A stretch of 11,134 nucleotides of DNA from a candidate division WWE3 bacterium RIFOXYD1_FULL_39_9 (lineage in GTDB: Bacteria; Patescibacteriota; WWE3; UBA101185; UBA10185). Location: positions 273-11,406 of the forward strand of contig MEWG01000017.1 in the NCBI GenBank assembly GCA_001773295.1, given 5' to 3'. The notes under the pieces are model-generated. The model worked only from the letters and a program-made list of their open reading frames with translations, was not told the origin of the DNA and searched no databases. The translations under genes and the position numbers were made by a program. The number at the start of each line of letters is the position of its first letter. Within the stretch, counting starts at the first letter, position 1. Below are positions 6,888-11,134 of this stretch, piece after piece.

Positions 6888-7990
6888 ATATTTTTAATGG
6901 TGTTAATGATGTATCTGACTTCCTCGTCAGTTAAGTTCGGGTGACACGGGATTGATAAAACTTCTTGGGAAGCTTTAACAGTATTTGGAAGATCTTTATC
7001 TTGTGCAGAACAATGTATGTGATTTTTAAATCTATGGAGTGGCTCCGGATAATAAACTCTACAACCTATACCTCGTTCTCTGAGATATGCGCCAAACGCA
7101 TCTCTGTTCATTGGGAAATCTTTTGTAACTCTTAAAGTGTATTGATGATACACATGAGTTCTATTCGGACCAACAAACGGAGTAACAAGTCCGGTTATAT
7201 TTTTAAAAGCTTTATCGTAAAGCGCGGCTATTTTTTGTCTTTTCTTAGTTATTTTTGCAAGCTTACTTATTTGAACATTTCCAATTGATGCAGCAATATC
7301 CGAAAGTTCGTAATTATAGCCAACATCTTCATACTCATATTCTTTTCCTCTTATCTGTCCGTGATGTCTAAACAAATATGCTTTTTCATAAAACTCAGCG
7401 TTATTAGTTGTAATCATTCCACCTTCGCCGGTCGTAATATTTTTAGTCGCGTACATTGAAAAACAGCCGATATCTCCTAATGCTCCTGTTGACTTATTTC
7501 CATAAGTTGCACCAATTGCCTGTGCCGCATCTTCTACAACAACCAAATCATTTGCGCGTGCAATTTTATTTATTTCTTTGTAATCTGCAGGTTGGCCATA
7601 TAGGTCCACGGTAACAATTGCTTTTGTTTTTTTTGTAAGAACTTTCTCAATACTTTTTGGGTCTATGTTGTAAGTTAATGGATCGATGTCGGCAAAAACA
7701 GGTTTAGCGCCTAACATGATAATCGGGTGAACTGTAGCCACAAACGTAAACGGCGTAGTAATTACTTCATCGCCTTTGCCAAGTCCAATACCGTACATTG
7801 AAGAATGGAGTGCTGCTGTTCCGCTTGAAGTTGCTGCTGAATATTTTGTTCCACACACATCTCTGTAATTCTGTTCAAGTTGCTCAACTTCTTTTCCGCG
7901 TGCAATCATGCCTGATTTCAAAACTCTGGTAACAGCATTTATTTCTTGTCCGGAAATATAAGGTTTTGCAATCGGTATTCTAAACACCAT
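6884..7990 (-). CDS. DegT/DnrJ/EryC1/StrS-family PLP-dependent sugar aminotransferase
   Basis: A 368-residue protein of normal family length. It opens with IPIAKPYISGQEINAV (5-20), the usual entry of sugar aminotransferases. SSGTAALHSS (55-64) binds the PLP phosphate, VVEDAAQAIGA (151-161; Asp154) contacts the pyridine nitrogen, and FSMYATKNITTGEGGM (177-192) carries the PLP-binding Lys183. RHHGQ (about 208-212) and the tyrosine-rich GYNYELSD (near 224-231) follow as expected. It should transfer an amino group, usually from glutamate, to a 3-keto nucleotide sugar supplied by the overlapping dehydrogenase. The ATG at 7990 lies five bases after the stop of the glycosyltransferase gene; no Shine-Dalgarno is seen. 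A ketosugar with the keto group at C4 rather than C3 cannot be excluded from sequence alone, but the Gfo/Idh/MocA partner favours C3. Confidence 0.92.
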   Translation of the reverse strand: MVFRIPIAKPYISGQEINAVTRVLKSGMIARGKEVEQLEQNYRDVCGTKYSAATSSGTAALHSSMYGIGLGKGDEVITTPFTFVATVHPIIMLGAKPVFADIDPLTYNIDPKSIEKVLTKKTKAIVTVDLYGQPADYKEINKIARANDLVVVEDAAQAIGATYGNKSTGALGDIGCFSMYATKNITTGEGGMITTNNAEFYEKAYLFRHHGQIRGKEYEYEDVGYNYELSDIAASIGNVQISKLAKITKKRQKIAALYDKAFKNITGLVTPFVGPNRTHVYHQYTLRVTKDFPMNRDAFGAYLRERGIGCRVYYPEPLHRFKNHIHCSAQDKDLPNTVKASQEVLSIPCHPNLTDEEVRYIINTIKNI

Positions 7991-7995
7991 AGTAT

Positions 7996-8718
7996 TTATA
8001 AAATATTATGAATTCGCATGAATTCCACAACCATATCTTTGAGGGCAGTTATCGCATCAGAAGTTTTGATCTTTGATGAATGATTAGATGAATCATATAC
8101 AACCGGAAGTTCTTCGTAAAGGACATTTGACCTTATAGAATAAATTACAAGTTGTGTTTGAAAAAAAGTGCCATCGGATTTTAAATTAGACATGATCTTC
8201 GTCGCTAAGTCTTTATGAATTAAAAACGTTCCTTGTGAGTCAGTAACTTTCACACCGAAAAACAGTCTTAGTAGTTTATTAAAAACCCACGAAAAAATCC
8301 TGCGCTGCATAGGGGCTTTATAAATCGACTGCGGATGATTCTTTGATCCGAGAACTAGACTATTTCCTTTTATAAATCCTTTAACGCAAGCACCAACATG
8401 CTCCATTCCAAAACCAGCATCAATGGACATAAACATCGCAGCTTCATAAGACATGTTTTTCAAACCTTCTCTAAGTGCAATTCCCAAACCTCTATCTTTT
8501 ATTGAAAGGTATTTTAATTTGGGCATTCTCGCACTTACTGTTTTCAAAATGTCCGGAGTTTTATCAGTACTTCCGTTTTCGATGGCAAGAATTTCGTAAT
8601 CGTTTAGTGTTTCAAGGTTCGCCAAGTAGTTATTAATTAGCTCAAGTTGTTTTTCCAGAACTTCCTCCTCGTTGTGAAGCGGAATAAGTAAAGTCAAACT
8701 GATTTTATCTGTGCTCAT
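7996..8718 (-). CDS. GT2-family glycosyltransferase, likely polyprenyl-phosphate sugar synthase (DPM1/CsbB-like)
   Basis: 240 residues from the ATG at 8718. The GT-A fold motifs are LLIPLHNEEEV (10-20), AIENGSTDKTPDIL (45-58), RGLGIALREGL (76-86), the metal-site strand MSIDAGF (97-103), then DSQGTF (160-165) and EELPVVY (202-208). These are the marks of enzymes that load a sugar from a nucleotide onto polyprenyl phosphate at the inner membrane face. No C-terminal membrane segments follow, unlike CsbB, so it would bind the membrane peripherally. An oddity is that the second Asp of the usual DxD/DAD is Gly102. A TTG five codons upstream (8733) keeps the frame open, but MSTDKIS... gives the normal family start. 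It is first gene of the five-gene operon behind the promoter at 8751-8779. Confidence 0.85.
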   Translation of the reverse strand: MSTDKISLTLLIPLHNEEEVLEKQLELINNYLANLETLNDYEILAIENGSTDKTPDILKTVSARMPKLKYLSIKDRGLGIALREGLKNMSYEAAMFMSIDAGFGMEHVGACVKGFIKGNSLVLGSKNHPQSIYKAPMQRRIFSWVFNKLLRLFFGVKVTDSQGTFLIHKDLATKIMSNLKSDGTFFQTQLVIYSIRSNVLYEELPVVYDSSNHSSKIKTSDAITALKDMVVEFMRIHNIL

Positions 8719-8750
8719 GTCTTTAATTTGCAAAATTGTTACCAGATATG

Positions 8751-8779
8751 ACTATAGTTAATGTTGAGATAAGGAGCAA
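8751..8779 (-). promoter_or_regulatory. Promoter of the five-gene sugar operon
   Basis: On the minus strand TTGCTC (8779-8774), a 17-base spacer and TATAGT (8756-8751) form a good sigma70-type promoter. Transcription would begin near 8744, about 26 bases before the glycosyltransferase ATG at 8718. The -35 box lies inside the left arm of the inverted repeat at 8773-8798, so a protein or RNA structure there could affect it. Confidence 0.6.
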
Positions 8780-8798
8780 TGCTAACTTTTATTGCTCC
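8773..8798. repeat. Perfect 8-base inverted repeat between divergent operons
   Basis: GGAGCAAT (8773-8780) and ATTGCTCC (8791-8798) are exact reverse complements around a ten-base AT-rich spacer. Arm centres are 18 bases apart, not far from two helical turns. There is no T-run after it on the plus strand, so it is not a standard terminator. It overlaps the -35 box of the sugar operon and lies upstream of the plus-strand gene at 8892, which suits a shared operator, but a hairpin in the plus-strand transcript is also possible. Confidence 0.55.
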
Positions 8799-8891
8799 GC
8801 TATAGGTTGCTAAATTAACCATAAAAGCATAAAATACCCACATCAGAATAAACGGCTAACGCCGATCAATAAACGAAATGAGGAGGAAAAT

Positions 8892-9647
8892 ATGCCTAAT
8901 GTATTGCTTTTAGTGCTTCCTGAGTACGAAAGCGAAATCAAGCGGTTGCTGCCTTTGCTGGGAATAAGACTCCGGATAGCAACGGCTGAAGCTCTTGGTG
9001 ACGTCAATCCTGAACAGGTAGGAGTTATGGCGTTGCCTGTCATAGCTAGTGACAACGCGACCCCGATGCAAATTTTTGCCATCGGAAGCGAATCGCTCGC
9101 ACGGCGTAAACTTCTCGCAAAGTGGCGGTTGAACCTTGCAAAAGCGTGGAGAAAGTTTTCCCAGGAATACAGTATTCATTGGGGATCCAAGGTCGATGTC
9201 TGGCCAACCTTACCGCCCGGCATGTGGGGAATGGCCGACGACGCGTCCATAGCGAGCATGGAAAGTAAACTGGAGGCAACAACTCCCGGAGCGTCGTTAG
9301 CATACGTTTATGTTTGTGTGAATAACGCCGCGACCGCAGAGATAATCTTTACAGACGCCCTCGGTTGGAAAAGAGAGGACAACGTCTCTCTAGACATTCC
9401 TAAAGCAAGCGCTGTGATGACATTCCCCGGAGAGCAATCGAAAATTCTCCTTATCGAGGCTGCCCAACCTTGGGACAGCTACCTGGTCTTTCGGTGCTCC
9501 GATATACGGGGGATGCTAGCTTTGCTAACAGACGTCTGTGAGAAGTTGGATACCAATATGGGTGTTTCGCGCCACGGTCACACAGCCAAAGTTTTCATGA
9601 GCGAGATTTTCCCTAATGTTACGTTCGAACTGACTCAAGCAGAATAG
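8892..9647 (+). CDS. Two-part protein: unknown N-terminal region joined to a degenerate VOC-like domain
   Basis: 251 residues. The first ~125 residues match no family I know: a hydrophobic opening (NVLLLVLPEYESEIKRLLPL), a basic helix (about 70-90, ARRKLLAKWRLNLAKAWRK) and a Trp/Pro-rich stretch (97-113). From about 134 to 251 it follows the VOC pattern of the protein at 1796: YVYVCVNN (138-145), LGWK (157-160), PGEQSKILLIEA (179-190), SYLVFRCSD (196-204) and VTFELTQ (243-249). The metal ligands are mostly gone: Tyr138 replaces the first His, a Leu or Ile sits at the Gln position, the second His is absent, and only Glu246 remains. A binding rather than metal-catalysed role is therefore likely. 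AGGAGG at 8881-8886 is five bases before the ATG. The gene for a 65-residue protein follows after 15 bases. GC is high (32/60 in 9061-9120, 39/60 in 9181-9240). Confidence 0.7.
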   Translation: MPNVLLLVLPEYESEIKRLLPLLGIRLRIATAEALGDVNPEQVGVMALPVIASDNATPMQIFAIGSESLARRKLLAKWRLNLAKAWRKFSQEYSIHWGSKVDVWPTLPPGMWGMADDASIASMESKLEATTPGASLAYVYVCVNNAATAEIIFTDALGWKREDNVSLDIPKASAVMTFPGEQSKILLIEAAQPWDSYLVFRCSDIRGMLALLTDVCEKLDTNMGVSRHGHTAKVFMSEIFPNVTFELTQAE

Positions 9648-9662
9648 GAAAAAGGAGGGCGC

Positions 9663-9860
9663 ATGGACAATTATCGCATTACTTGCACACGCGACTACGA
9701 AGGCATACCTAAGTTTGCACTATATGATCCGTACAACAACCGGATCAATAGCGTCATCATGTCTTCGGAAAGCGAATTCATCGACGCAGTGAACTACTTC
9801 ATTCTCAGAGGCGACCTGCCAGAAGAGATGAAGGAAAAAGTCACCTTCGAAGGCGAATAA
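9663..9860 (+). CDS. Small protein of unknown function (65 residues)
   Basis: I do not recognise this protein. It is soluble, mixed in charge, with aromatic residues throughout. A beta-like N-terminal half (YRITCTRDYEGIPKFALYDPY, about 4-24 with one Cys) is followed by a probable helix (SEFIDAVNYFILRG, 37-50) and an acidic, Lys-rich end. The start is well supported: AGGAGGG at 9653-9659 precedes the ATG at 9663. It lies 15 bases after the two-part VOC-like gene and immediately before a strong terminator, so the two form one transcript and may act together. The layout repeats that of the island at 1796-2552 (VOC-like gene, short gap, small gene, terminator), though the small proteins show no likeness. 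Confidence 0.7.
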   Translation: MDNYRITCTRDYEGIPKFALYDPYNNRINSVIMSSESEFIDAVNYFILRGDLPEEMKEKVTFEGE

Positions 9861-9878
9861 ACTGGATTTCAGCTACCT

Positions 9879-9926
9879 AACAGGGTTGATTGAATGGCTT
9901 GCCATCAATTGACCCTGTTTGCTTTT
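9879..9926 (+). terminator. Rho-independent terminator
   Basis: AACAGGGT (9879-9886) pairs with ACCCTGTT (9912-9919). The stem continues through wobble pairs and TTGA/TCAA with one bulged A, and closes as GG-CTTG-CC (9896-9903) with a four-base loop. TTTGCTTTT follows to 9926. It ends the 8892-9860 transcript. Its plan, a ~20-base arm with one bulge four pairs from the top, is like that of the terminator at 2574-2627. Confidence 0.85.
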
Positions 9927-9990
9927 AAACCTGTTTTTGCAAAGTCATATTTATATACCCCAATATATATTAGAAAGTTATTTTCCATTT

Positions 9991-10020
9991 TTGTGGCTGT
10001 GCTAATATGTAAATTAGTAT
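9991..10020 (+). promoter_or_regulatory. Probable promoter of the ferredoxin/methyltransferase genes
   Basis: Two overlapping readings are possible. TTGTGG (9991-9996), an 18-base spacer and TAGTAT (10015-10020) would start transcription near 10027. The extended -10 TGCTAATAT (10000-10008) would start it near 10015. Either gives a very short leader of about 15-27 bases before the ferredoxin ATG. The region from 9927 to 10041 is otherwise plain AT-rich sequence. Confidence 0.45.
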
Positions 10021-10041
10021 TGGTTTTCAAAACAGTTATTA

Positions 10042-10278
10042 ATGGGAGATAAAATACACAAAGTAAAAATAAATTCAGAAAAATGTATTGCATGCGGCGT
10101 GTGCATGAGCAATGATCCGAACTTTTTTAAACTCAATGAGGAAAAGAATGTAACTGAAATTGACTACTCTGCCAAGAAACCAGACGACTACACGCTGGAA
10201 ATGATTGCCCAAATGTGCCCCGTAGGTGCTATTGAGATCTACGACGAAAACGGTAATTTGATCACCCCAAATATCTAA
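10042..10278 (+). CDS. Single-cluster [4Fe-4S] ferredoxin
   Basis: A 78-residue soluble electron carrier. Cys15, Cys18 and Cys21 (CIACGVC) plus Cys59 followed by Pro (CPVGAI, 59-64) are the four ligands of one [4Fe-4S] cluster. The second cluster of clostridial ferredoxins is absent, and the middle region (DPNFFKLNEEKN...) matches the single-cluster family. The length is usual (60-80). The ATG at 10042 has no Shine-Dalgarno in front; a GGGAG sits just after it, too late to serve this start. One base separates its stop (10276-10278) from the next gene, which appears to encode a B12-binding, probably radical SAM, enzyme. Radical SAM enzymes need a low-potential electron donor, so this ferredoxin is a good candidate for that role (inference). 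Confidence 0.93.
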   Translation: MGDKIHKVKINSEKCIACGVCMSNDPNFFKLNEEKNVTEIDYSAKKPDDYTLEMIAQMCPVGAIEIYDENGNLITPNI

Positions 10279-10279
10279 C

Positions 10280-11134
10280 ATGGATCAAGATAAATTTAGA
10301 ATAAACATTGGCTGCGGAAAAAACAGAATTTACGGAGCGTTAAATGTCGATACGGTTCAAACCGGCTATTGTGACTCAGTTGTTGATCTACTATCTTTCC
10401 CATGGCCTTGGGAGTCAAACTCAGTTGATGAAGTATATATACCAAACTTTCTAGCCAGATTAGATACTAATCAAATCGTAAGCGTCATTAAAGAATCGCA
10501 TAGAATTCTAAAAGAAAACGGACTGCTGCATATCCAAGTCCCTCACTTAAGACACGTTAAGAAAAATTATGATCCGCTAGTTAAAACAGGCTTTACTTTG
10601 GACTCTTTTGATTTCATCAAAGGAAACAATTATATTTTTCCAGAGGCATTGTTCGCAGAAGAAACTTTGGAACTAAATAGTTTTGGTTTAAGCGAAGGAA
10701 ACAACCCGTATATTGACTTTGAATTGGCCAAACCTGATTCGACATTTAAATATCTGTACAAAAAACTATCAAACAAAATTTCAAATTCTTCGCCAAAGTA
10801 TTTTGGAAATTCAGCTTATTTGTCCGCCGGTCTTCAGGAAATTGTCTACCGAGGCAGAAAAATAAAAACTGATAAAACCGTAGATATTGCTTTTGTTTTG
10901 CGTCCATCGGAATTTGGGGAGTTCTTACCTTTTCCTGAAATGTCGTTAACAGCGTATTTAAGACAAGAGGGTTTATCGGCAGTAATAATTGATGGAAATC
11001 CGGTCTTCAAAGGTGATTTTACAATTAAAGATTCTATTTACGGTGAATATTTTGAATATGTTAAAAACGAAATTCTAAAAGTGAAACCAAGATTTATTGG
11101 TCTGGGAACTTTTACAAGCGACTACGATTTTGTT
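10280..11134 (+). CDS. SAM methyltransferase domain fused to a B12-binding domain (3' end outside window; radical SAM domain expected)
   Basis: The frame is open for 285 codons from the ATG at 10280 to the window end, with no stop. Residues 1-115 are a class I methyltransferase: INIGCGKNRIYG (8-19) is motif I, NVD (22-24) the acidic strand 2, FPWPWESNSVDEVY (40-53) the motif near strand 4, and HRILKENGLLHIQVPH (74-89) the strand 5 region. The HxLEH usual after DEVY is replaced by FLARLD. Residues 116-197 look like a linker. From 201, VDIAFVLRPSEFGEF...LTAYLRQEGLSAVIIDGN (to 240) and KPRFIGLGTFTSD (269-281) match the cobalamin-binding domain that precedes the radical SAM core in B12-radical SAM proteins. 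The DxHxxG cobalamin-histidine motif is not seen, as is usual in that group. One base after the ferredoxin stop suggests translational coupling. Reaction and substrate are unknown. Confidence 0.75.
   Translation, partial: MDQDKFRINIGCGKNRIYGALNVDTVQTGYCDSVVDLLSFPWPWESNSVDEVYIPNFLARLDTNQIVSVIKESHRILKENGLLHIQVPHLRHVKKNYDPLVKTGFTLDSFDFIKGNNYIFPEALFAEETLELNSFGLSEGNNPYIDFELAKPDSTFKYLYKKLSNKISNSSPKYFGNSAYLSAGLQEIVYRGRKIKTDKTVDIAFVLRPSEFGEFLPFPEMSLTAYLRQEGLSAVIIDGNPVFKGDFTIKDSIYGEYFEYVKNEILKVKPRFIGLGTFTSDYDFV

Noticed and set aside
8719..8733. TTG start for the GT2 glycosyltransferase at 8733
   Set aside because: The ATG at 8718 gives the standard family N-terminus; the TTG has no ribosome site and lies only about ten bases after the predicted transcript start.
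8878..8913. An 11-codon leader frame starting at 8878 and containing the AGGAGG
   Set aside because: It has no ribosome site of its own and its codons are simply the Shine-Dalgarno and start of the next gene.
9875..9930. Integron attC-like site: ACCTAAC at 9875-9881 fits RYYYAAC beside a hairpin
   Set aside because: The other side reads GTTTGCT, which does not fit GTTRRRY. The hairpin at 2574-2619 has neither core site, and both stems are followed by T-runs as terminators are.
1..11134. CRISPR array, tRNA or rRNA genes, insertion sequence or phage genes
   Set aside because: No regularly spaced repeats, cloverleaf with TTCRA-type arm, transposase, integrase or terminal inverted repeats were seen on either strand.

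Overview
The window looks like a piece of a small-genome bacterium, quite possibly a Patescibacteria/CPR-type lineage. This is inference from gene style: compact, short, AT-rich genes, salvage rather than synthesis of purines, and a short surface-sugar gene set. No marker gene is present to prove it. TGA is used as a stop (end of the MTAP-like and aminotransferase genes), so the code-25 lineages that read TGA as glycine are unlikely.

Layout. (1) 1-291, plus strand: a small acidic protein of unknown function, followed by a long imperfect hairpin at 299-347. (2) 396-1659, minus strand: an adenine salvage pair, methylthioadenosine phosphorylase followed by adenine phosphoribosyltransferase. (3) 1718-2627, plus strand: a consensus promoter with a palindrome in its spacer, a VOC-fold (glyoxalase-like) protein, a cysteine-rich zinc-ribbon protein and a strong terminator. 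(4) 2649-8779, minus strand: five tightly packed genes for a modified amino sugar and its export. In transcription order they are a GT2 polyprenyl-phosphate glycosyltransferase, a DegT aminotransferase, a Gfo/Idh/MocA sugar dehydrogenase, a GNAT/FemAB-like acyltransferase and a YfhO-type membrane glycosyltransferase. (5) 8892-9926, plus strand: a 251-residue protein whose C-terminal half resembles the VOC protein of region 3, a 65-residue unknown protein, and a strong terminator. (6) 10042-11134, plus strand: a single-cluster [4Fe-4S] ferredoxin, then a gene running off the window that joins a SAM methyltransferase domain to a cobalamin-binding domain of the kind found in B12-dependent radical SAM enzymes.

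How it fits together. Regions 2, 4 and 6 are AT-rich and their genes mostly lack a Shine-Dalgarno sequence. Regions 1, 3 and 5 are small plus-strand islands with clearly higher GC (hand counts of sample 60-base rows: 28/60 to 39/60, against 17/60 to 23/60 in region 4). Where the upstream side is visible they have strong AGGAGG-like ribosome sites, and each ends in or is followed by a long hairpin. They carry mostly unrecognised proteins, two of which share the VOC fold. They look like self-contained transcription cassettes set between core genes, and they are the part of the window most likely to hold undescribed biology. The ferredoxin/methyltransferase-B12 pair and the five-gene sugar pathway are the next most interesting. 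No stretch over 300 bases is free of genes.
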